Source of the DNA: Zygnema cylindricum
Taxonomy: Eukaryota > Streptophyta > Zygnematophyceae > Zygnematales > Zygnemataceae
Assembly (NCBI GenBank): GCA_037447655.1
Contig: JBBHKE010003003.1
Coordinates: 250,001-267,083 of the forward strand
DNA: 17,083 nucleotides
Reading direction: 5' to 3'
In this document: piece after piece, positions 1 through 8,617 of the stretch
Layout of the letters: every line of letters starts with the position of its first letter
Position numbering within the stretch: the first letter of the stretch is position 1
The notes under the pieces: generated by a model
Seen by the model: only the letters and a program-made list of their open reading frames with translations
Database searches by the model: none
Told to the model about the DNA's origin: nothing
Translations under genes and position numbers: made by a program

Positions 1-199
1 TTTATGTAGATGATTTGCTACTAATTAGCAAATCCATCAATGAGATTAATAAAATAAAATCAGCTTTGAATTCCCGGTTTGAAATGAAAGACTTGGGTGA
101 GGCTAAGTATATTCTAGGAATTCAAGTAGAAAGAGACAGGAAACAGAAAATTATTTATTTAACTCAAAAGGAAGCAATCAAGAACATGTTAGAAAAGTT
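1..199 (+). repeat. Direct repeat, copy 1 (partner 1924-2122)
   Basis: Bases 1-199 match 1924-2122 with five substitutions by eye and no gaps (offset 1923). The repeat covers the reverse transcriptase segment from YVDD to the residues MLEKF, so the two Copia fragments overlap there and come from closely related copies. Two of the five differences convert a Leu codon context in copy 1 into the TGA stop of copy 2. Confidence 0.93.
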
Positions 200-849
200 T
201 GGCATGTCGGACGCAAAGGGGAGTGCCACTCCTATGGAATTCAGGCAGAAATTGGAAGGCACGGAAACGGATGGTGGTGTTTTGGTTGATGGTTTCTTAG
301 ATTCAGGGGAGGCAGATTCTATGTCCTCCATTCCTTACAGGCAGATTGTCGGAAGCCTCATTTATTTCATGAATTGTACTCGTCCCGACATCGCAGCAGC
401 GGTTGGAGCCTTAAGCCGAAGCCTTCAGAATCCAAGGAAATCAGACTATGAGGCAGCAAAGAGAGTTCTTCGTTATCTTGCAGGAACTCAAAATCTTAGA
501 CTCTCTCTCGGTGGAGAGGAAGTCAAAATTCATACATGGAGCGATGCGAGCTACGGAGATATGCCGAGCCGACGCTCCACCACCGGATACATTTTGAAGA
601 TCGGAAGTGGAACTTGCTGCTGGAGCAGCAAACTTCAGAAGGTAACGGCTCAGTCTACCATGGAGGCTGAGTACATGGCTGCCAGCTCGGCAGTTAAAGA
701 GTTACTTTGGGTAAAGTCTCTTCTCCAAGAGCTTCTCTTTATGCAATCTGGACCACAGATAGTGTGGTGTGATAATCAGGCAGCAATCGCTATTGCATCT
801 AATCCCAGTCATCACTTTAAGAGTAAGCACATTGATATCAAGCTACACT
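1..849 (+). pseudogene. Copia retrotransposon fragment A: end of reverse transcriptase plus RNase H, truncated
   Basis: Part of a Ty1/Copia polyprotein. The frame is open from base 3, which begins at the reverse transcriptase catalytic YVDD, to a stop at 852-854. Reverse transcriptase continues through DLGEAKYILGIQV and the RPDI region. RNase H follows, with its acidic residues visible in SDASYGD, the MEAEYM motif, CDNQAAI and KHIDIK. The frame ends a few residues after KHIDIK, where the family normally continues through a (Y)HF-VRE segment to the end of pol, so the 3' end is missing. Sequence of a different pol region starts at about 850. The window edge cuts the 5' side. No internal stop is seen in this fragment, which suggests a fairly recent insertion. 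Superfamily assignment is firm; the exact lineage is not determined. Confidence 0.9.
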
Positions 850-2122
850 TTTAGAGTTTTTGGTAGCAAATGTTTTATCTTGGATAATCTTCCTAATTGG
901 AAGCTTAGTCCAAAATCTGTACCTGGTGTCTTTTTAGGCTATGATGATGAATTTGCAGGTTATAGAGTCGATAATCCTCAGAGAGGATGCCTTCAAACAG
1001 CTAGGAATATTCAGATTAAAGAAGAAAGTCAATCTGTTGAAGTTTTTAGCATGGATGCAACTGAAAGGAATGAGAAAATACAAGAATATATCATTCTTGA
1101 GCAGGTACCTTTTACTCCATCCTCTTCTACTTCTTCTACCTCTCTCCTAAATGCCTCTGGGCCGTCTAATACTCCTTGTGGAGCTGCTCCTTCTGTTGAT
1201 GCTCCTCCCAATACACGCCCTGTGCGGCAAGGTAGGGAACCAACAGTTCCCGCGTCAGATTTTCCAGGGGGAAGAAGGCAAAGCAACCGCCTTTGAGGCG
1301 ACCGAGTTGAGAGTGCTTTTTCTGCAAGCCCAAGGGAGCCGGTTACTATTCATGAAGCTTTTTCTGTTCCTGAAAAGGATCACTGGATCTCGGCTGCAAA
1401 TGAGGAGATAAAGTCAATTATGGAAGCCCAAACTTGGGAACTTATGGAGCTCCCACCGAACCGGAAATCTTAGGTTGTAAGTGGGTCTTCAAATTAAAAT
1501 TGAATCTTGATAATACAATTGAGAGATATAAAGCTAGACTGGTTGCTAAGGGATTTAGCCAAAAGGAGGGAATTGACTATGAAGAGACTTTCTCTCCTGT
1601 AGTTCGCTTTCCTACTGTTAGAGTTTTGCTATCTCTTGCTGCAATAGTAGATATGGAATTGCATCAGATGGATGTTAAAACTGCTTTCTTGCATGGTGAT
1701 TTGGAGGAAGTAATTTATATGAAGCAGCCAGAGATGTATGCAGAAAATAGGAAAGAAAATCTGTTCTGTAAACTGTTGAAGTCCCTGTATGGTCTGAAAC
1801 AGGCTCCGAGACAATGGAACCTAAAATTAGATGAGTTTTTAACCAATCTTGGCTTTCCCAGGATCAGTTCAGATCACTCAGTCTATGTAATGCAAGGTGA
1901 TGATGGAGTGATTTATGTGGCAGTTTATGTAGATGATTTGCTACTGATTAGCAAATCTATCAATGAGATGAATAAAATAAAATCAGCTTTGAATTCCCGG
2001 TTTGAAATGAAAGACTTGGGTGAGGCTAAGTATATTTGAGGAATTCAAGTAGAAAGAGACAGGAAACAGAAAATTATTTATTTAACTCAAAAGGAAGCAA
2101 TCAAGAACATGTTAGAAAAGTT
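850..2122 (+). pseudogene. Copia retrotransposon fragment B: integrase end, linker and reverse transcriptase, broken
   Basis: Second Copia fragment in the same orientation. It begins inside the C-terminal part of integrase (RVFGSKCF, then a PGVFLGYDD motif), crosses the variable linker rich in Ser, Thr and Pro, and enters reverse transcriptase. Recognisable motifs are WELMELPPNRK, GCKWVFKLK, ARLVAKGFSQ, DYEETFSPVVR, DVKTAFLHGDL, SLYGLKQAPRQW and the catalytic YVDDLLLIS. It is not functional as read: TGA at 1294-1296 and TAG near 1471 interrupt one frame, the frame shifts near 1470 between PPNRK and GCKW, TGA at 2037-2039 follows AKYI, and homology stops abruptly at 2122. RNase H is absent. 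The integrase core and gag are absent on the 5' side. Confidence 0.88.
1924..2122 (+). repeat. Direct repeat, copy 2 (partner 1-199)
   Basis: Second copy of the 199 bp reverse transcriptase segment. Similarity ends sharply at 2122: copy 1 continues with GGCATGTCGG while copy 2 goes into unrelated sequence, marking a deletion or insertion breakpoint. Confidence 0.93.
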
Positions 2123-3040
2123 CTATAGAGAGGCATGTGGACTGAGTGACTAGCAGAGTCTAAAGCTTTAGGGGAGTTTTGTTTTTAGAAAGCTTTAGTC
2201 CTCTTTATGCCTCAGCTGTGAGAGAGAGCTATTCAGGACTTAAGCTATTTTTGGTTGAGTTCGGTTCAGTACTTACCGAAATTAGTGTGACAGTGAAGTT
2301 GGGAGTTCACGGTTCATTCACACTTGGGACACGTGTCGTCACTTGGGAGAATGCGTGAGTATGTCCTCCGTGGACGTAAGGAAATTTGGCAGGACCACTG
2401 GACTTTGTGAAGTCAATTCTACGGTGCCAAATCCTCTAATCGGACCGCTGACAGCCGCCGCCAACAAATAGTGACGAGGCGTGACTAGATCATTATCACT
2501 TTACGTTGTCTGAACTTCAGTGTAAATATTTGTGATAGAATGATAGATGTACGGCGGGAATGCCTCCGTACAGCTTAGTGTAGTTTCGGTGTATAAAAGT
2601 AGGACTTAGTGAATTTGATTTTAAGGAACAAATGATATGAAAACTGTACACTCAGTTTTATTTAATTTCATTTCTACATATCTCACGGATTTGAGAGCGG
2701 AATTGATTGCAATTTTGTGTGTGTTTTTTTGTATGTTATCTACATTGTGGCAAATTTCAAGACGTTTGGAGCATTTTTATGAAAGTTGTAGTCTGTCAAA
2801 GTTTCTGTTCAGCCATCGGTATTTGTGGAAGCTTCCTCTCTTGATTTGTTCTACGATGACTACTGCTGCATCGTCTTCATCTTCAGTACCAGCAATTGTC
2901 TCAGAACAACACTTACTGCACAGGGGAGAAAATTCAGAGATTCTTTTTGCTATCGACTCAGGGAGTCTTGTCTTCACAGGGGTGAAGTTGGTTAGAGTTT
3001 TTGTCTCCCAGGGTGGCAGTTATTTTTGTTGAAACACAAA
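2123..3040 (+). other. Unassigned stretch, possibly a Copia LTR and broken gag start
   Basis: No protein family is recognised. Visible items are a 7 bp stem with an 11-base loop (TGTACGG at 2548-2554 and CCGTACA at 2566-2572), a TATA-box-like TATAAAAG at 2592-2599, and an open frame at 2637-3032. That frame encodes 131 residues with a hydrophobic first half and an internal MTTAASSSSSVPAI at about 2857. Ser-rich starts of this kind are common in Copia gag proteins, and the sequence GGTATTTGTGGAAGC just before it loosely resembles a tRNA-Met primer-binding site. Together these hint at a decayed LTR, primer site and gag start of another Copia copy. No TG...CA ends or second LTR can be shown. Confidence 0.25.
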
Positions 3041-3355
3041 GGGGTCAGGGTTATCCTAGAGGCTTCTTGGAAGCTGTCCACTCTGAGGACTTATGGAGGT
3101 TTTAGAGTTTTTGATAATTTTGATGGTTCGACTCACACGCAGAGTGAACGCCCAAATTGAATCTCCTATGTTAATCTTCGCCAAAAAGCTCCGTAGTTAC
3201 CTGATAAAAGACATCCACGATGACATACCAGGTGTCTTTCCTTCCCTATGTGTATTTTTCCTCGTAAATATCGACGCTATTATATTCCTCATTCTCCCTT
3301 GTATTCCACATCAAAAATAACATTTTTTGTGTTTTGTGTTGTTTGTAGTGCTTTT
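3041..3355. other. No gene recognised
   Basis: Short open frames exist on both strands but none shows family motifs or compositional support. Probably degraded transposon flank. Confidence 0.4.
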
Positions 3356-3536
3356 TCCCCATCCCCTTTTTGCCCTCTCTCTCCCTCCCTCACTCAATAT
3401 TTTTCCCCCTCTCTCTCCCTCTCCCTCCTATACTTCTCGCCTCCTTCCCTCTCCCTTTCCCTCACCGTTCCACTCTTATTCTCCCTATGCCATATCTATC
3501 TCCCCTTCATGTAACTCCCTCCCTCTCTCTCTTTTG
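3356..3536 (+). repeat. Pyrimidine-rich low-complexity tract
   Basis: Imperfect CCCTCTCTCCCTCC-type sequence, almost entirely C and T on the + strand. It yields three overlapping spurious Ser/Pro/Leu-rich open frames, none of which is a gene. Confidence 0.85.
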
Positions 3537-3544
3537 TAAGAGTT

Positions 3545-4243
3545 TGTTATCGTACCGGGCCTAAAGGTTGGAACGACAAGACGGTCTTCCCACAATGGAT
3601 CGCTCAACCGACGTAATACCAAAGAGATTGTGATGGGCGAGAAAAGGTTATTTTTGTGGACAATTGTGGCGGGCACAATATGTCCGAGGTGTTGAACACC
3701 GCTCTACTGGCAAAGAGAACAACCCTCCATTTTTTCCCACCGAGTGCAACACATCTAGTGCAACCCGCCGATTCATTTCTAATCTCAAAAAATAAAAGAG
3801 GTATGGTCGAAAAAATGGGAAGACAGGAAAATGAAGGGGATAGAGAGCCACAAGTGGTCCTTACCTAGGGGCCAAAAATGGTCAGGTAAGTTAGTTGGAC
3901 CGGAGAAATCATTTTTCTTCAAGTTGGCAGGCGATTCAATTCACGAGTGAACGAAATGAAGGACTAGAATGGTATAGGGTATGCACGGAAGGCGGTGATC
4001 CAATGTGGCTTGTCATTAAAGGATGGGAAATGGGAGGAGAGTATGCTTACGCAAGTTTTGCAGGTGATAATCATGAAATTGCGAAACCATTTCGAGGGCG
4101 ACGAGGTGCCACCTCTTTCGGCTCCCACATGGGATTTACTCCAACTCCTTCGAGAGGCCGACATTCAAGAGGATGAAGCTAATCATGACGAAGACGTAGA
4201 GGACTACAATGATTTTGAGGCACTTTATAGAGAGGTGGTTTAA
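3545..4243 (+). pseudogene. Decayed pogo/Tigger-type (DDE_1) transposase, C-terminal half
   Basis: Remnant of a DDE-superfamily transposase of the pogo/Tigger/jerky type. Read in one frame it shows GWNDKTVFPQWI, then a stop near 3617. The block FVDNCGGHN (about 3653) carries the second catalytic Asp, and PPSATHLVQPADSF (about 3737-3780) carries the usual third acidic residue. Past a stop at 3866-3868 the frame is broken by more stops and small indels: pieces such as FKLAGDSI appear in another frame. It resumes with NEMKD, then YARKAVIQCGLSLKDGKW, and ends in an acidic tail with TAG at 4241-4243. The N-terminal DNA-binding part and first catalytic Asp are not seen. It is clearly inactive. Confidence 0.75.
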
Positions 4244-4566
4244 TTATGAGAGGTGGTAAAATATATAATGGGCATTTGCAGAAAATTTTAACTCCCCGTC
4301 CTTCGACGATTTGTACGCTTTTACAAATCTTAAGTTTCGTCCGCCCATACATATTTTATTCAATACCTCGTACAAGTCACTATTTACCTCTGCTGGTACA
4401 AATATTGGTTCACACTTTGTTGTCAAAGTTTCTTTTAAGATTTGCTAATAGCATACTTCGTTGTACCAATCAAAATGTGCCACTGAAAAATTGGTTACTA
4501 ACCCGACACTATGGAACAAAGGCCTTCAGTTTACGTTTACTAAGAACGCGTAATGGAACTAACGCG
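4244..4566. other. No gene recognised
   Basis: Flank of the transposase remnant. Frames of 60 (minus) and 107 (plus) residues occur but show no motif. The right end, AACGCGTAATGGAACTAACGCG, leads into the tandem repeat that follows and may be part of the same transposon's terminal region. Confidence 0.35.
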
Positions 4567-4681
4567 TAACGCGGTTGAAGGTCATTTTCAGCTTTATGAT
4601 GACGTAACGCGGTCGAAATACATTTTCAAACTTTATGATGACGTAACGCGGTCGGAGTACATTTCCAGCTTTATGATGACG
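4567..4681 (+). repeat. Three tandem 38-39 bp repeats
   Basis: Units at 4567-4604, 4605-4643 and 4644-4681. Each starts TAACGCGGT and ends CTTTATGATGACG, with a variable middle of about 15 bases. There are no spacers between units, so this is a small minisatellite, perhaps a subterminal repeat of the neighbouring DNA transposon. Confidence 0.85.
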
Positions 4682-4856
4682 TAAAGTGTACTATGGTTAT
4701 TAGACGTTTCGTTTCGTACGTTGTACGATTCTATCGTTACAGGGATACAGGCTCAATATGGGAGGAAAACGAGAAAAAAACCAATACTGTACTTTTCAAC
4801 GTGCACACTCATTCCGTGCGTGAACCACGAAATATTTCGCACGATTTTAACATCTA

Positions 4857-5106
4857 CAGTACACCGTTTATCCTTAGTACTGTACACCGCCAATCGCTAT
4901 TAGCGTAGAAGTTTCTTTAGCGTATACGAATAACTAGCGTGGTTTACGCTAATTGGGAATTTGGAAATTTTCGAAGAAATCGATTACTCTAATAAGGATT
5001 TAGGTTTTTTTTTAAATAGTGTGGATAATTCTATTTGAGAATAAAACAAAAAAAAAGCGGGACGGGATTAGCGTACACAACGCTAATAGCGATTGGCGGT
5101 ATACTG
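4857..5106. mobile_element. MITE-like element with CAGTA ends and TA flanks
   Basis: The left end CAGTACACCG (4857-4866) is preceded by TA and the right end CGGTATACTG (5097-5106) is followed by TA. The ends are inverted copies with one mismatch in ten. Just inside is a perfect 20 bp inverted repeat, CCGCCAATCGCTATTAGCGT at 4887-4906 against 5080-5099. A 250 bp length, no coding sequence, CAGTA termini and a TA target duplication fit a non-autonomous pogo-type element. The left arm contains a second TACTGTACACCG at 4878-4889, so the true left end could be there instead. The pogo-type transposase remnant about 600 bp upstream belongs to a family that could mobilise such an element; that link is inference. 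Confidence 0.65.
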
Positions 5107-5110
5107 TACA

Positions 5111-5500
5111 GTAGTGTTGGGTATCGAGGACCACTTGCCGATATTCGATATGTACCGAATTTTAAGTACCCGATAATCGATATATCGCTTCGATATATCG
5201 ATTATCGAAATATCGCGATGTATTGCCGATATATTGCCAATATATCGTATCGACAATATATCGAAAATGAAAATTTTAAATATTTTTTTCAAACGAATAT
5301 TTTTTTCCGTACGATTTTTCGTACAGTTTTTCGTACAGTTTTCCGTACTCTCACTGTACGGACAAGCAATTTTTGCGATATATATCGCGATGATTTATGT
5401 TGGTCCCGGTACGATATATCGAGGAATCTGTTCGATCGATATTCGATATATCGAATATCGAAATTTTCGCGATATGAAACTACCCGATACCCAACACTAC
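5111..5500. mobile_element. MITE-like element with GTAGTGTTGGGTATCG inverted ends
   Basis: Perfect 16 bp terminal inverted repeats: GTAGTGTTGGGTATCG at 5111-5126 and its complement at 5485-5500. The interior is dense in CGATATATCG-type palindromes near both ends and has a central array of CGTACAGTTTTT-like repeats (5315-5365). The GTGTTGGGTATCGA end and TATCG-rich subterminal regions resemble hAT elements as I know them. No 8 bp target duplication of the hAT type is seen; the ends can instead be read as flanked by TA. The superfamily is therefore open. A 225-residue frame (5035-5712) runs across it and is spurious. Confidence 0.7.
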
Positions 5501-5781
5501 ATTTATGTACAGTCGGACATCGACCATACACCACACTAACAATATATTTATGTACTTTCGGACTTCATGCTATTTTGTACGGTACATCAATTAACGTCAA
5601 GGAAAAATTAAAATCACGTATCCTATTTCGGGAAAAAAATCAAAATTTTAAGAACCCAAAATTAGTGACCTTGACACTAATAACGATTATTCTCCATTTT
5701 TGCTTTCCGTAACTGAAGCAGTTTCTTTTTACTTTGTTTGTTATTTTGACATTGTCAAAATTTAGGATTCGACGCCGCAAG
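5501..5781. other. Intergenic sequence, nothing recognised
   Basis: AT-rich sequence between the second MITE-like element and the probable promoter. No motif, repeat or credible frame was found. Confidence 0.4.
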
Positions 5782-5795
5782 TTTTGGCGGGAAAA
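5782..5795 (+). promoter_or_regulatory. E2F binding site
   Basis: TTTTGGCGGGAAAA is an exact match to the palindromic E2F consensus (TTTSGCGSS type, TTTGGCGGGAAA). It lies about 120 bp upstream of the telo-box cluster, a typical promoter distance. E2F sites mark S-phase-expressed replication and repair genes in plants and animals, which suits control of a DNA repair nuclease. The sequence match is direct; function is inferred. Confidence 0.6.
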
Positions 5796-5889
5796 AATTA
5801 CGCTACAGTACCAAACTTCACTTTGAAGTTTTGATTTTTGAAGCGTTGAAAGTTGAAAGTTGTACTTTTAGGATTTGTCTGTTTTCTTA

Positions 5890-5983
5890 TTCGGCTATAC
5901 TGTACTATACTATAGTTTTAGGGTTTGAGAGTTTTTAGGGTTGAAGGCTTATTAGGGTTTAAGGTTTTTAGGGTTTGAGGGTG
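5890..5983 (+). other. Putative untranslated first exon of FAN1
   Basis: No ATG occurs from about 5870 to 5983. A good donor, GTG|GTAAGG, follows at 5984. The first coding ATG at 7953 is preceded by an acceptor ending at 7946, so a leader intron of about 2 kb (5984-7946) would join them. The 5' limit is a guess placed near a TATA-like CTATACTATA (about 5904-5914). Only cDNA can settle it. Confidence 0.35.
5917..5976 (+). promoter_or_regulatory. Telo-box cluster in probable 5' leader
   Basis: Four short plant-telomere-type motifs: TTTAGGGTTT at 5917-5926 and 5967-5976, TTTAGGGTT at 5934-5942, TTAGGGTTT at 5952-5960. Telo-boxes are known near transcription starts of plant genes active in dividing cells, often with other cell-cycle elements. 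The four are imperfectly spaced, so this is not a true interstitial telomere array. Confidence 0.55.
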
Positions 5984-6394
5984 GTAAGGTTTCCGAGCTG
6001 GTTTAGAACCATAGCAAGCTTTTTTCAGTCTTTGTATCGGGGTTTGTACCCCTTTTTTTATGGTTTTTTTTTCTTTTCCATCCTCTTTTGTGTTTGTTTT
6101 TGTCTCTCACTCTTGTATGTTTCAAAAAGAGAAAAAATAGAAAATTGAGAAAGGTTATTTATCAATAACTTTGTTTATTTTTTATAAATTAAAGAAAAGT
6201 ATTTCTCCCAAATCTCTCCTGAACTTTTTTTTTTTTTTAGGGAAATGACCTGTCTAAAGTTTTGATTTTAAGATTTTATTTTTTGTTTTTTGACATTATT
6301 ATTATTATTATTTAGCCATTTTTTTTCGCTTGAAAAAATGCTGAAGGGACAAAATACATTGCAGCGACTCGTCGGAAAAAACCGAAATTTTTCA

Positions 6395-6417
6395 AATTTG
6401 AAGGTTTGTTTATTTTC

Positions 6418-6448
<31 letters not shown>

Positions 6449-6590
6449 ACCTAAAACCCCAAAAAAAAAAAAAAATTTTTAAATTTTAAGGTTTTTTTTA
6501 TTTTAAAAATTAAAAAAAAAAAAAAAAAAAAAAAACCCTAAAACCCCAAAAATTCCCAAAAATTCCCAAAAATTCCCAAAAAAAATGAAA
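6395..6590 (+). repeat. Duplicated A-tract unit and AATTCCCAA repeats
   Basis: A unit of roughly 85 bp occurs twice, at about 6400-6462 and 6487-6550. Each has AAGGTTT-TTATTTT, a run of more than 20 A, then CCTAAAACCCCAAAA. It is followed by three copies of the 11-mer AATTCCCAAAA (6550-6582). It lies in the probable leader intron. Confidence 0.7.
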
Positions 6591-6693
6591 TACTAAATCT
6601 TTTCCAAAAACCTAAATGCAAAAAAATATTTTTCAGACTTTTTGACCTTAAGCGTTTTATTTTGTTTTGGAAATTTGGAAACTCTATGTATTG

Positions 6694-6741
6694 TACTATA
6701 TGGATTTGGTACGGGCATACTATATGGATTTAGTGCGGGCA
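6694..6741 (+). repeat. 24 bp tandem duplication
   Basis: TACTATATGGATTTGGTACG... at 6694-6717 is repeated at 6718-6741 with two mismatches. Confidence 0.85.
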
Positions 6742-6912
6742 CTCTACGGAGTTACAATATACAGCGTTTCCACTTGTTTTCGCACTTTAAACCTATGACA
6801 TAAATGGGCATCCACATAAAATCCACACTAATTTATGTCCAAACAAGAGCTTACCGGCTTTCTGCGTTTGTTTGGCATTGAAATGTCTTTTTATAAAACT
6901 ATAATTTTAGTT

Positions 6913-6914
<2 letters not shown>

Positions 6915-7011
<97 letters not shown>
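6915..7011 (+). repeat. (CT)n microsatellite
   Basis: A CT dinucleotide run of nearly 100 bp, interrupted once by TTT near 6989. It ends in CCAG at 7011-7014, which resembles a splice acceptor. The Leu/Ser-repeat frame across it is spurious. Confidence 0.97.
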
Positions 7012-7019
7012 CAGTTCAC

Positions 7020-7230
7020 TATAATACCTTTTTATGTAGTAATATAGCTTCTTTTAGTTATGGAGTTTACTATGATAATGTAGTTTTACAATAAGAGTGT
7101 TCTTTATCATAATAATAAATTTATTATAAGTAATTATATAGTTTATTATAACAGTATAGCTTACTAAAATAATATAATTTACTCTAGTAATAATATAGTT
7201 TTCTATAGTTACAGTATATAGTGTACTGTA
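7020..7230 (+). repeat. Degenerate AT-rich repeat (TAATATAGTTTACTA-like)
   Basis: Many diverged copies of motifs like TAATATAGTTTACTA and TTATAATAGTAA in about 200 bp. No coding potential. Confidence 0.55.
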
Positions 7231-7946
7231 ATTAGACTGGATTCAAATCTACTACAGGCAAGAAACTGAGCGGAGAAACGCCATTTTTTTTTTTTTGAGT
7301 CTTCACCTGATTTTGTTTCAGATTTTTGCGAATCATTATAACTTTATTTCGTATGCTAAAAAACCCATTTTTTTTTTTCAGTTTAAGAAATTGGCAAAAT
7401 ATTGTTCAGTTTGACTAATTTCAGCAAATGTAGAGTAAAGCAAATCGACAACTTTAAATATTGTGGAAGATTTAATTTTGGTGGATATGGATATAGTTGT
7501 AAAGTCAAAAAGGTCAAACATTTGTTTAAATTTGTGTAAATTTCCTTAAATTTGCTTTTTGATTTGAGTTTCATTTTCTTTTTTTTTGACACATCAGTTT
7601 ACGACACACTTTTTTTGTTTCTTCTTTAATTCTTCGTCTCGTTGCTTTAAACGAATGAATCAGATCCTGAACCGGAAAAGAATGGAATTTTTTTTTTTGC
7701 TTTTTTTTTTATGTTGCTGGTCTTTTATTTGGAATTTGTCGTTTTTCTAGGCTGGTTAGTCTTCTTCTTTCATCCTCTTTAATAAAAATGACGAACTTAT
7801 TTTATTTGACAAAATGTGATTTTTCTAGACTGGTTAATTTCTACTTTCTTCGATTACTTCAATAACAAAGTGTGTTCTAGTCATTTTTTTTTACTTCTTA
7901 CTGACATTATTTTCATTATTTCTCATTGATTTTTTCGAAGTGACAG
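7231..7946 (+). other. 3' part of probable leader intron
   Basis: AT-rich with several T homopolymers. No gene is recognised; the 69-residue minus-strand frame is Lys/Leu-rich by composition only. It ends in a T-rich tract and GTGACAG|GATTTT, a plausible acceptor at 7945-7946. Confidence 0.45.
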
Positions 7947-7952
7947 GATTTT

Positions 7953-8235
7953 ATGAACGGAATTTCAATGTTTTCTTCTTCGGATTTACCTGATTCCAAC
8001 AATTTTGATTTCGGATTTCAATCTGAGGAGCATTTTTTTGGAAAAAGCGAGTCTTTACCGAGTTCGTCTTCAACTAACAAAAAAAACACGAGCGAAAAAG
8101 GATCAAATGTCGAAGATTCTTTTGAAAATTGTGATGGATGGAAGGATTTTTCATCCAGTAGTTTAACTTTTGTTTCTTGTCCTATCTGTTCGAAATCAAT
8201 ACCGTCCAGCGATGGAACAGTGAATGCACACATTG
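7953..8235 (+). CDS. FAN1: FAN1 coding exon 1: start and first part of UBZ4 finger
   Basis: Encodes residues 1-94. ATG at 7953 is chosen because TGA at 7941-7943 is in frame just upstream, so any earlier coding would have to enter by splicing at 7946. The start is Ser/Asp/Asn-rich and disordered. The zinc finger begins with VSCPICSKS: Cys76 and Cys79, then His93 two residues before the exon end. The donor is ATTG|GTGGGT, leaving phase 1 within the finger. Confidence 0.82.
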
Positions 8236-8334
8236 GTGGGTTCTTTTTAACACTTTTTCAAATATATGAACACATAAACAAACACACATGTATTTATATA
8301 TACATATATCTATATATGTATATGTATATGTATA

Positions 8335-8401
<67 letters not shown>

Positions 8402-8577
8402 TCCTATCACATATATACATATATATATATATATATATATGTTATATGTATATACGTATATAATGTATATATGTATATCTGTGTGTGTATATATATATAT
8501 TATACATTTACGTATATATATGTATATATGTATATTATACATGTACATGTATATGTATACACTTGTGTGTGTTTGTG

Positions 8578-8617
<40 letters not shown>

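Noticed and set aside
1-3040. A single intact Copia element
   Set aside because: Domain order, in-frame stops, a frameshift and lack of identifiable paired LTRs show fragments only.
3327-3564. Small Ser/Pro-rich proteins
   Set aside because: Low-complexity CT tract read in three frames.
4244-4426. 60-residue minus-strand frame
   Set aside because: Looks protein-like in composition, but has no recognisable motif and lies beside a dead transposon.
4567-4681. CRISPR-like direct repeats
   Set aside because: Units are contiguous without spacers and lie in a eukaryotic genome.
5035-5712. 225-residue open frame
   Set aside because: It spans the right arm of one MITE-like element, all of a second and their flank; no family motif.
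5917-5976. Interstitial telomere array
   Set aside because: Only four copies with irregular spacing; a telo-box promoter cluster fits better.
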